From positions 574,130 to 638,129 of the forward strand of contig NZ_HE611014.1 in the NCBI RefSeq assembly GCF_000236865.1: DNA of 64,000 nt. The letters run 5' to 3'. This DNA is from Senegalimassilia anaerobia JC110. GTDB taxonomy: Bacteria; Actinomycetota; Coriobacteriia; Coriobacteriales; Eggerthellaceae. The translations under genes and the position numbers were made by a program. The notes beneath the pieces are model-generated. The model worked only from the letters and a program-made list of their open reading frames with translations. It made no database searches and was not told the origin of the DNA. Below, in pieces: positions 1 through 8,125 of this stretch. Numbering within the stretch: the first letter of the stretch is position 1; each line of letters begins with the position of its first letter.

Positions 1-912
1 CTTGTCGTTGAAGGGCTCCTTCTGGCAGTTGAACATCAGGAAGCCGATGCCGTAGCTGTCGACGCTGTCGACGGTGACGCCTGCACCGACCAGCTGGTCG
101 ATGTTGGAGAACGGGATGTTCTCGCCGGCGATGGCGGTACCCTCCTGCAGGGCGGTCACGCGAGCGGTGTTGTCAACGCGCACGAGCCACTGCATGGCGT
201 CGGCGGAAGCCGGCTTCGGGCCGTTGTACTTGGGGTTGGGGACGAAGTTCAGCTCGCCGCCATCCTCGCCGTTGCACTCGCCGAAGGCCCATGCACCGGA
301 GCCGGTCGGCGGGGTGGTCATGGTCTCCTTGGTGATCTCGGCAGCCGGGAACACGCGGCACAGGGACAGGCGCTCTTTGAGCTGCTTGTCGCTGTCGACG
401 AACGGGTAGGCCAGCGTGAAGGACACGGTGGCGTCGTCCTTGGCGGCGACGGTGTCGATGAAGGATAGCATGTCCTTGTAGGTGGCGTTGGCCTTGTTGG
501 CCTCGATGACGGCCACGACGTCGGCGGCGGTCACGGCCTCGCCGTTGGAGAACGTGGCGCCTTCGCGCAGAGCGACCTCGTACTCGGTCTCGGAGACCTT
601 GACGGGCTCGCCGGCGGCCAGGGCGGCGTTGGACTCGCCGGTGAAGTAATCCAGCTCGTAGAGGCCCTCCAGGCAGTGCTGGATAGCGGGCAGCATCAGA
701 GCGGAGCTTGCGCCGATGGGGTTGTAGTTAGCGTTCTTGTAGCTGCAAGCAGCGGTGATCACACCGCCGGTGTTGGCAGCGGAGCCGCTGGGCTTGCCGC
801 CCTCGGAAGAGGAGCTGCTGCCGCAGCCGCTCAGGGCCAGGCCGGCCGTTGCGGCGGCAACGGCGCTGCCCGCCAGGAAAGTGCGGCGAGACAGAGAATA
901 CTGCTGTTCCAT
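1..912 (-). CDS. Peptide ABC transporter substrate-binding lipoprotein (SBP family 5), 3' end missing
   Basis: Binds a peptide or similar solute outside the membrane and delivers it to an ABC importer. The first 304 residues are visible; the gene runs off the left edge. The N-terminus carries a Tat-like SRRTFLAG motif (about residues 8-15) followed by a lipobox ending in LSGC near residue 30 and a Ser-rich linker, so it is probably exported folded and lipid-anchored. Downstream sequence (GEAVTAADVV, LAYPFVDSD, then GSGAWAFGE) is typical of the DppA/OppA fold. The ATG at 912-910 has a GGAGGGAA ribosome site 4 bases upstream. Partner permease genes would lie left of the window. A direct-repeat box and promoter lie upstream (1002-1042). 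The family is clear; the ligand is unknown. Confidence 0.88.
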   Translation of the reverse strand, partial: MEQQYSLSRRTFLAGSAVAAATAGLALSGCGSSSSSEGGKPSGSAANTGGVITAACSYKNANYNPIGASSALMLPAIQHCLEGLYELDYFTGESNAALAAGEPVKVSETEYEVALREGATFSNGEAVTAADVVAVIEANKANATYKDMLSFIDTVAAKDDATVSFTLAYPFVDSDKQLKERLSLCRVFPAAEITKETMTTPPTGSGAWAFGECNGEDGGELNFVPNPKYNGPKPASADAMQWLVRVDNTARVTALQEGTAIAGENIPFSNIDQLVGAGVTVDSVDSYGIGFLMFNCQKEPFNDK

Positions 913-1336
913 GGGATTCCCTCCGTTCATCTGTCGAGGCGGTTTTTCGCCCCGAGCCTGCGCATGCGCCTTTCGCGCACGCACTACAGCAAACACGATG
1001 CATTATCCCTGAACGGGCTTCGAAAATAAAGAAGGGGTAAAGGTTTTACCCGGCCGTTACGGGGGAACCCCCTCGTGCGCAGGGCGTTTCGGGAGGGTCC
1101 TCGGAAGGGCTTGCCGGCGGCGGGCGGTTGCCATGGCGGGGTGAGCGGCAAGCGCGCCGGTCCTGGCGAGCGGGAGGGCCCCGTCTGATCGAGACCGCTT
1201 GCCGAGAGCATCCGCCCCACGCCTGCTCGGAGTTAATCCGTGGGGTTTCGGCGCGTCGAGGCTGCTAATATAGGCGCATTGTACGGCCAGACGATGTTTC
1301 CGATCGCGCCGATCGGGGATAGCCTTAGGAGAAGAA
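913..1336. other. Intergenic region between divergent SBP and nifJ genes
   Basis: 424 bases without a convincing gene. It holds the SBP promoter and direct-repeat box on the minus strand and, near nifJ, a TAATAT -10 candidate around 1265-1270 on the plus strand. No RNA gene was recognised in the GC-rich middle part. Confidence 0.5.
1002..1042 (-). promoter_or_regulatory. Promoter with 11-bp-spaced direct-repeat operator for the peptide-binding protein
   Basis: On the minus strand CTTTACC (1042-1036) and CTTTATT (1031-1025) are spaced exactly 11 bp. The second copy overlaps a -35-like hexamer (TTTATT, 1030-1025), and GATAAT (1007-1002) follows after a 17-bp spacer. This layout is typical of OmpR/PhoB-family activator sites. 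Closely similar boxes lie at 13163-13180 and 26371-26388. The bound regulator is not identified. An inverted repeat GGGTAAA-N3-TTTACCC (1035-1051) overlaps the box. Confidence 0.5.
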
Positions 1337-4300
1337 ATGACGAGAGAATTCAAGTCCATGGACGGCAACACCGCCGCAGCGCATGTCTCATATGCGTTCA
1401 CGGAGGTTGCCGGCATCTATCCCATCACCCCTTCCAGCCCCATGGCCGACCTGGTCGACCAGTGGTCGGCGGCCGGTAGGGAGAACATCTTCGGCACGAA
1501 GGTGAAGGTGTGCGAGATGCAGTCCGAGGGCGGCGCCGCCGGTGCCGTGCACGGCTCGCTGGCCGCCGGTGCCCTGACCACCACCTACACGGCTTCCCAG
1601 GGCCTGCTGCTCATGATCCCCAACATGTACAAGATCGCAGCCGAGCAGCTGCCGAGCGTGTTTCATGTCTCGGCCCGTACCGTTTCCACGCACGCGCTGA
1701 ACATCTTCGGCGACCACTCCGACGTCATGGCCTGCCGTCAGACCGGCTTCGCCATGCTCGCCGAGGGCAACGTCCAGGAGGTCATGGACCTGTCCGCCGT
1801 CGCGCACCTGGCCGCCATCAAGGGCCGCGTGCCGTTCCTGAACTTCTTCGACGGCTTCCGTACCTCCCATGAGGTGCAGAAGGTGGCCGTGTGGGATTAC
1901 GCCGACCTGGCCGACATGTGCGACTTCGACGCCGTGAAGGATTTCCGCGACCATGCGCTCAACCCCGAGCGTCCGCGTATGCGCGGTAGCCACGAGAACG
2001 GCGACATCTTCTTCCAGAACCGCGAGGCCTGCAACGGCATCTACGACGCGCTGCCGGCCGTGGTGGAAGAGTATATGGATAAGGTCAACGCCAAGCTGGG
2101 CACCGATTACAAGCTGTTCAACTATTACGGCGCCCCCGACGCCGAGCGCGTGATCGTCGCCATGGGCAGCATCTGCGACGTGGCCGAGGAGGTCATCGAC
2201 TACCTGACCGCCCAGGGCGAGAAGGTGGGCCTGGTGAAGGTGCGCCTGTACCGTCCGTTCGTCACCGCGAAGTTCTCCGAGGCGCTGCCGGCAACCTGCA
2301 AGAAGCTGGCCGTGCTCGACCGTACCAAGGAGCCCGGCGCCCGCGATCCGCTGTATCTGGACGTCGTCAACGCGCTCATGGTCGAGGGCCGCGAGGGCAT
2401 CAAGGTCTCCGGCGGCCGTTACGGCCTGGGCAGCAAGGACACGCCGCCCGCGTCCGTGTTCGCCATCTTCACCGAGCTGGCCAAGGACGAGCCGCGCGGC
2501 GAGTTCACCATCGGCATCGTCGACGACGTCACCGGGCTGTCCCTGCCCGAGGATGCGTCCGCTCCCAACACCGCAGCTGCCGGTACCATCGAGTGCAAGT
2601 TCTGGGGTCTGGGCGGCGACGGCACCGTCGGCGCGAACAAGAACTCCGTCAAGATCATCGGCGACCACACCGACAAGTACGTGCAGGCCTACTTCCAGTA
2701 CGACTCGAAGAAGACCGGCGGCGTGACGATCAGCCACCTGCGCTTCGGCGATTCGCCTATCCGCAGCAGCTACTACATCAACAAGGCCGACTTCGTGGCG
2801 TGCCACAACCCCAGCTACATCACGAAGAACTTCCCGATCGTCAAGGACGTCAAGCCCGGCGGCACGTTCATGATCAACTGCCAGTGGACGCCCGAGGAGC
2901 TTGAGGAGCACCTGTCCGCCGAGGCCAAGCGCTACATCGCGGCCAACGACGTGCAGCTCTACACCATCAACGCCATCGACCTGGCCCGCCAGATCGGCAT
3001 GGGCAAGCGCACCAACACCATCCTGCAGTCCGCCTTCTTCACGCTGGCGAACATCCTGCCTGCCGAGGACGCCGTGCGCTACATGAAGGACGCCGCCACG
3101 CGCTCCTACCTGAAGAAGGGCCAGGAAGTCGTTGACATGAACCACCGCGCCATCGACGCGGGCGCCACGGCGTTCGTGAAGATCGACGTGCCCGCCGCCT
3201 GGGCCGATGCCGAGGACAACGCCGAGGTCGAGCATCTCGAGGGCCGTCCCGAGCTGGTCAAGCAGGTTCGCGAGATCATGGAGCCCGTCGGCCGCATGGC
3301 AGGCGACTCCCTGCCGGTCTCCGTGTTCGTCGACCATGCCGACGGCCAGTTCGAGCAGGGCGCTGCCGCCTACGAGAAGCGCGGCGTGTCCGTGTCCGTG
3401 GCGAAGTGGGATGCCGAGAAGTGCACCGAGTGCAACAGCTGCTCGTTCGTGTGCCCGCATGCCTGCATCCGCCCGTTCGGCCTGACCGACGAGGAAGCCG
3501 CCGCCGGCCCCGAGGCCATGGCCGTGCTTCCCATGAAGGGCAAGCACAAGGAGCTGAAGTACACGCTGGCCATCAGCCCGCTGGACTGCATGGGCTGCGG
3601 CGTGTGCGTCAAGGCCTGCCCGGCCGACGCGCTGACCATGGTCGGCGTCGAGGACGAGATGGCTCAGCAGGACGTGTTCGAGTATTGCGTGAGCAAGATC
3701 GCCGACAAGCCCGAGATCGAGGGCACCACGCTGCGCGACAGCCAGTTCAAGCAGCCCCTGCTCGAGTTCTCCGGCGCCTGCGCCGGCTGCGCCCAGACGG
3801 CTTACGCCCGCCTGATCACCCAGCTCTATGGCGACCATATGTACATCTCCAACGCCACCGGCTGCTCTTCTATCTGGGGCGGTCCGGCTGCCACCAGCCC
3901 GTACACGGTCAACAAGCAGGGTCACGGCCCCGCATGGTCCAACAGCCTGTTCGAGGACAACGCCGAGCACGGCATGGGCATGAAGCTGGGCTATGAGGCC
4001 GTCAACGGCATGCTCGCCGCCGACGCCGCCGTCCTGGTGGAGGCCGGCGCCGCCGCCGAGGCCGCCCAGGCTTGGCTCGACGCCCGCGGCGACAAGGCCG
4101 CCAGCCGTCAGACCGCCGACGCCCTGATCGCCGCTCTGCCCGAGGTTGCCGCCGGCGAAGGCGCCGCAGCCGAGGCCGCGCAGCGCATCCTGGACCACAA
4201 GGAGTACCTGGCCAAGAAGTCCGTCTGGATCTTCGGCGGCGACGGCTGGGCCTATGACATCGGCTACGGCGGACTCGACCACGTGCTGGCATCCGGCGAG

Positions 4301-4870
4301 GACGTGAACATCTTCGTGTTCGACACCGAGGTCTACTCCAACACCGGCGGCCAGGCTTCCAAGGCTTCTAACATCGGCCAGGTGGCGCAGTTCGCCGCCG
4401 CCGGCAAGGACGTCAAGAAGAAGTCGCTCGCCGAGATCGCCATGGCGTACGGTTACGTGTACGTGGCCCAGGTAGCCATGGGCGCCAAGCCGGCCCAGAC
4501 GCTCAAGGCCATCACCGAGGCAGAGGCGTATCATGGCCCGTCCATCATCATTGCGTACTCCCCGTGCGAGATGCACTCCATCAAGGGCGGCATGAGCAAC
4601 TGCCAGACCGAGATGAAGAAGGCCGTGGACTGCGGTTACTGGAACCTGTTCCGCTTCAACCCGGCAGCAGAGGCCGGCAAGAAGTTCACGCTGGACTGCA
4701 AGGAGCCTGCTGGCGGTTACCAGGAGTTCCTCATGAACGAGGCCCGCTACAGCCGCCTGACCCGCGAGTTCCCGGAGCGCGCCGGCGAGCTGTTCGAGCG
4801 CAACGAGAAGGCCGCCATCGAGCGTTATGATCACCTGGTGCGCCTGAAGGCCATGTACGACGGCGAGTAG
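1337..4870 (+). CDS. nifJ: Pyruvate:ferredoxin (flavodoxin) oxidoreductase
   Basis: Oxidatively decarboxylates pyruvate to acetyl-CoA and CO2 and reduces ferredoxin or flavodoxin, a central step of anaerobic energy metabolism. The 1,177-residue length matches the single-chain homodimeric enzyme. The N-terminal part contains the PITPSSPMAD segment of domain I. Two ferredoxin-type motifs sit near residues 695-706 (CTECNSCSFVCP) and 750-761 (CMGCGVCVKACP). Another conserved cluster motif, CAGCAQTAY, is near 814. The thiamine diphosphate site is GDGWAYDIG near 967 with YSNTGGQ near 1000. An Ala/Glu-rich stretch at about residues 893-952 sits before the TPP motif and looks like a variable surface insertion. 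The ATG has AGGAGAAGAA directly upstream. It appears monocistronic and ends at a strong terminator. Confidence 0.97.
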   Translation: MTREFKSMDGNTAAAHVSYAFTEVAGIYPITPSSPMADLVDQWSAAGRENIFGTKVKVCEMQSEGGAAGAVHGSLAAGALTTTYTASQGLLLMIPNMYKIAAEQLPSVFHVSARTVSTHALNIFGDHSDVMACRQTGFAMLAEGNVQEVMDLSAVAHLAAIKGRVPFLNFFDGFRTSHEVQKVAVWDYADLADMCDFDAVKDFRDHALNPERPRMRGSHENGDIFFQNREACNGIYDALPAVVEEYMDKVNAKLGTDYKLFNYYGAPDAERVIVAMGSICDVAEEVIDYLTAQGEKVGLVKVRLYRPFVTAKFSEALPATCKKLAVLDRTKEPGARDPLYLDVVNALMVEGREGIKVSGGRYGLGSKDTPPASVFAIFTELAKDEPRGEFTIGIVDDVTGLSLPEDASAPNTAAAGTIECKFWGLGGDGTVGANKNSVKIIGDHTDKYVQAYFQYDSKKTGGVTISHLRFGDSPIRSSYYINKADFVACHNPSYITKNFPIVKDVKPGGTFMINCQWTPEELEEHLSAEAKRYIAANDVQLYTINAIDLARQIGMGKRTNTILQSAFFTLANILPAEDAVRYMKDAATRSYLKKGQEVVDMNHRAIDAGATAFVKIDVPAAWADAEDNAEVEHLEGRPELVKQVREIMEPVGRMAGDSLPVSVFVDHADGQFEQGAAAYEKRGVSVSVAKWDAEKCTECNSCSFVCPHACIRPFGLTDEEAAAGPEAMAVLPMKGKHKELKYTLAISPLDCMGCGVCVKACPADALTMVGVEDEMAQQDVFEYCVSKIADKPEIEGTTLRDSQFKQPLLEFSGACAGCAQTAYARLITQLYGDHMYISNATGCSSIWGGPAATSPYTVNKQGHGPAWSNSLFEDNAEHGMGMKLGYEAVNGMLAADAAVLVEAGAAAEAAQAWLDARGDKAASRQTADALIAALPEVAAGEGAAAEAAQRILDHKEYLAKKSVWIFGGDGWAYDIGYGGLDHVLASGEDVNIFVFDTEVYSNTGGQASKASNIGQVAQFAAAGKDVKKKSLAEIAMAYGYVYVAQVAMGAKPAQTLKAITEAEAYHGPSIIIAYSPCEMHSIKGGMSNCQTEMKKAVDCGYWNLFRFNPAAEAGKKFTLDCKEPAGGYQEFLMNEARYSRLTREFPERAGELFERNEKAAIERYDHLVRLKAMYDGE

Positions 4871-4972
4871 TTCGTCCGTCCAGCGCGGCGCCGCGTTTCC
4901 GCTGGCAAGAGCTTTGCTGCGGGATGTCGGGAGCGTGCTGAGGCTTTCGATCGTGCGATAGATCGGTTTCGG

Positions 4973-5008
4973 AAGGCCGGTCGTCCGAAAGGGCGGCCGG
5001 CCTTCTTT
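4973..5008 (+). terminator. Rho-independent terminator after nifJ
   Basis: AAGGCCGG (4973-4980) pairs with CCGGCCTT (4997-5004), the stem extending inward with one mismatch, followed by CTTT. Confidence 0.75.
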
Positions 5009-5087
5009 GCGCTGCGGCCGGGACGATCGGCGAAACTTCGGGTAAGTCCCATGTATGGGACCGAAGGCGCTCAGGGGGTGCGCTAGA

Positions 5088-8000
5088 ATGTCGGGCATGG
5101 ATACTTCTATTGCATATGATGTGGTGCTGCTGCCGGATACCGATCGGGCGGTGGCGTATAGGAAACGGGCTGCAGACAGCGGTTGTTCGCTTATGGGCGT
5201 GACGGTTGCCGGGTTCGGCGCTTGGGTTCGCGACCTTTGGGAACTCTACGGTGATGGCAGGACGTTCGTCTCGCGTCTTGAGCGCGAGGCGTTGCTGCGC
5301 GCGGCTTGCGAGCGGGCTGCTGACGGCGACTGCGTTGATCTGGAAAGCGACAAGCGCGCGCAGCTTGATGGTGCTAGCGGACGATGCGAGTTGGCGGAAG
5401 GTTGCATCGCGGAAGGCGCCTGCGCGTTGGTCGGAAATGGCGAAACGGAGGCGCTCGGGCTCGATCGCGTCGCGGCAGCTTGCGTTGCCGCCGGCGTCGG
5501 CCTGCCTGCCTTCGATGCGGCGGTGCGGGATGCGCAGCAGGGCGTGCTGGCGGGTGCTGGCGCGCTTGAGGGCGTGACTCGCGCGGAAGTGCCGGTGCTG
5601 CGGATGATCGGGGGATACCTTGATCGGTTGGCGCAACTGGGGCTGGTGGAGCCTGGGCAGGCTCTGGCTCTGCTCCCTGAGCTTCTGCCGCAGCGCCCGT
5701 TGCACGTGCTGTTGGAGGATGCTGCTCCGCTTACCCCTGGCCAGGAGGCGTTTTTCTCCGCCTGTCCGTGGATGGGCGTGGAGGTTCGCGCCGCTTCGGG
5801 AAGCCAGGGTCCTGTTCGCGCGCCCGAAGGCGTGCGGGTTCGCTTCGCGTTCCCCTCGGGGCAGTATGCCTGGCCGGCCCTGCTGGCGGATATCGTGCGC
5901 GATGCCCTTGGCGCGGCTGCGGGCCGAGGGGCGGCGCCGGCTGCTGCGGCCGGTCCGGCTGCCGGTGATGACGGTGCTTCCAGCTGCGAGGACGCTTCCG
6001 GCAGCGCCGACGGCTATCGAGATGGGCGTTTGGCCTGGTCGCAGGCCGCTGTCGTGGTGGTTGCGGCCAAGAATCCGGCGGTGCTGTTCGGGCGCGTGGC
6101 GCCGGCGCTTGTTCGCCAGGGCCATGTGGCTGCCCTGCGCGGGCGGCGCCGCTTCGCGGACACCGCTTTCGGCAGGGCCATCTGCTCGCTTCGCCGTTTC
6201 CTTGACGAAGGGCAGGCGTGCGGTGTCTCGCATATCGAAGGATACGGGGATATCGCCCCGACCGATGTGGAGCGCTGGGATCGCGCCGACCTGGCCGATT
6301 GGGCGCTGTCGCCGTTTTCCGGGATGACGAAGAAGGCGGCGTTCAAGCTTGACGCCGATATGCGCGCCGATCGCACGGCGCGGCGGTCCGACCTGCGCGC
6401 CCGTCTTCGCGGCGACAACCCGATGTTCGCGGCGATGGAGCGGCTTGCCTTGCAGCTGGATGCGCGAGCAGCAGCCGAGCTCGAGGCTGCCGTGCGGCGC
6501 ATGACGAACCGCTCGGAGGCGTGGCGCGCCGAGCAGATTGCTGCATTGCGCGCTCTGCAGCGCGCCGCCGACGCCGCCAAACTAGCGGGGCTGGGGGCGG
6601 ACACAGCGTTCGACCAGGCAAAACGCTTGAAAGTCAACGTTTCACGCATCGTGGCGCCGCGCGGTTGCGACGGCGCCGCCCTTGGTGCGCCCGATGTGCT
6701 GGTGACCGATCAGAACACGGCGGCGTCTTTGGGCAGCGGCTCGTGCAAGGTGCTCGTGGCGGCAGACTTGACAAGCGCCGCCTATCCGGCGGCCGATCCC
6801 GAGGACGCCTCCCGGGTGCTGCTCGAGCATCTTGGCGTGGAGCGTGCCGATTCGGCGCTTGCCCGCATGCGCCGTGCGTTCTTCGCGCTCGAGCACGCTG
6901 CAACCGATCAGCTGATCCTCGAGCGCTGCCTCAACGATTCGTCCGCCGACCCCACGTACCCTTGCGTGGTGCTGGAGGAGTTCGTCGACTGCTATCGGGA
7001 CGATCCCACGGCCACCGAGGATATCGATAACCCGTATTCGCTTCCCGAGCGTCTGCAGGACGGGATGCTGCTGCGCGGTGAAGATGCCTTGTGCGCCAAC
7101 GATGCGCTGTCGGATGCGCCGGCGCCTGAAGCGGCGCGCATCGAGCCGCCGCTGACGGGTGCGGTGTCGCCTGAGGCGCGTTCGCTCGTGGTACTTCCGC
7201 GCGTGCTGCAGGGCGGGCAGGTGCTCGACGAGCCGTGCCTTTCGCCTTCCCAGATCGAAAGCTATCTGGAGTGCCCGTACAAGTGGTTCGCTCAAAGGCG
7301 TTTGCGCCTGGACGACCTGGACGAAGGATTCGGGCCGCTTGAGATGGGCGACTTCGCGCACAACGCGCTGCACAGCTTCTATAAGCATATGTCCGAGGAC
7401 CTGGGTGAGGCGAAGGTGACGCCGCAGCTGCTTGCGCAGGCGCGGGAGCTCATGGCCGACGTGCTTGCGCGTCATAAGGCGCTGCAGCCGCATCTTCGCC
7501 AGTCGGAGAACCGTTTGATCCCCACGTCGCAGGTGGAGCATCGGGAGCTTGCCGAGCTTGAACACAAGTTGATGGACTACCTGGACTTCGAGGCTGAGCT
7601 TCTGCCCACCTTCGCCCCGAAGTATTTGGAGTACGACGTGGCTTGCGGCGGCGCGGTGGATTACGCGGGCCACAAGCTGCTGGGCACGGCCGACCGCATC
7701 GATGTGGACGGCGAAGGGCGGTGCGCGATCATCGACTACAAGGGCTCGATTTCCGGGTCGTACGCGCTCGGCGTGCGCGAGGAGGGGCGCCTGGGCAAGG
7801 TGCAGGCGCTCATCTACGCCCAGGTGGTTCGCCGTACGCTGGGCTTGGAGCCGGTGGGCGCGCTGTACGTGTGCTACGGGCGGCGCAAGATGATTTCGGG
7901 CGCCTACGACGGGCGCGTGATAGAGAACGCCCACCTGCCGAACATGCGCCATAAGGATTGCATGTGCGCCGACAGGCCGTTTTCCGATGTGCTCGACGAG

Positions 8001-8123
8001 ACGGAGGAGGCGGTGGCCGCGGCGCTCGAGCGCATGCTGGCAGGCGATATCCGTCCGCGCCCGGAAACGCCCGAGGCGTGCAAGTGGTGCCCGGTCTCAT
8101 CGTGTTCGGAAAGGAGGGGATAG
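5088..8123 (+). CDS. addB: AddB-like ATP-dependent nuclease subunit with PD-(D/E)XK and Fe-S cysteines
   Basis: Nuclease and inactive-helicase partner of AddA in double-strand break end resection. The first 700 residues are poorly conserved, as expected for AddB. The C-terminal nuclease domain is clear: LSPSQIESYLECPYKW (about 717-732), GTADRID near 865 and DYKGS near 882 form the PD-(D/E)XK core. The Cys in ECPYKW plus CKWCPVSSC at the C-terminus (about 997-1005) resemble the four-cysteine iron-sulfur staple of AddB, although the last spacing is CX2CX4C rather than CX2CX5C. An upstream in-frame ATG exists at 5055, but AGGGGGTG sits 8 bases before the ATG at 5088, which I chose. The stop is two bases before the addA start, so the two are almost certainly translated together. 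Confidence 0.88.
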   Translation: MSGMDTSIAYDVVLLPDTDRAVAYRKRAADSGCSLMGVTVAGFGAWVRDLWELYGDGRTFVSRLEREALLRAACERAADGDCVDLESDKRAQLDGASGRCELAEGCIAEGACALVGNGETEALGLDRVAAACVAAGVGLPAFDAAVRDAQQGVLAGAGALEGVTRAEVPVLRMIGGYLDRLAQLGLVEPGQALALLPELLPQRPLHVLLEDAAPLTPGQEAFFSACPWMGVEVRAASGSQGPVRAPEGVRVRFAFPSGQYAWPALLADIVRDALGAAAGRGAAPAAAAGPAAGDDGASSCEDASGSADGYRDGRLAWSQAAVVVVAAKNPAVLFGRVAPALVRQGHVAALRGRRRFADTAFGRAICSLRRFLDEGQACGVSHIEGYGDIAPTDVERWDRADLADWALSPFSGMTKKAAFKLDADMRADRTARRSDLRARLRGDNPMFAAMERLALQLDARAAAELEAAVRRMTNRSEAWRAEQIAALRALQRAADAAKLAGLGADTAFDQAKRLKVNVSRIVAPRGCDGAALGAPDVLVTDQNTAASLGSGSCKVLVAADLTSAAYPAADPEDASRVLLEHLGVERADSALARMRRAFFALEHAATDQLILERCLNDSSADPTYPCVVLEEFVDCYRDDPTATEDIDNPYSLPERLQDGMLLRGEDALCANDALSDAPAPEAARIEPPLTGAVSPEARSLVVLPRVLQGGQVLDEPCLSPSQIESYLECPYKWFAQRRLRLDDLDEGFGPLEMGDFAHNALHSFYKHMSEDLGEAKVTPQLLAQARELMADVLARHKALQPHLRQSENRLIPTSQVEHRELAELEHKLMDYLDFEAELLPTFAPKYLEYDVACGGAVDYAGHKLLGTADRIDVDGEGRCAIIDYKGSISGSYALGVREEGRLGKVQALIYAQVVRRTLGLEPVGALYVCYGRRKMISGAYDGRVIENAHLPNMRHKDCMCADRPFSDVLDETEEAVAAALERMLAGDIRPRPETPEACKWCPVSSCSERRG

Positions 8124-8125
8124 CC

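Noticed and set aside
1035-1051. GGGTAAA-N3-TTTACCC as a terminator
   Set aside because: It lies upstream of both flanking genes and has no T tract; an operator function is more consistent.
1388-5098. A 1,236-residue open frame antisense to nifJ
   Set aside because: It mirrors nifJ, lacks recognisable domains, and is expected from GC-rich codon use on the opposite strand.
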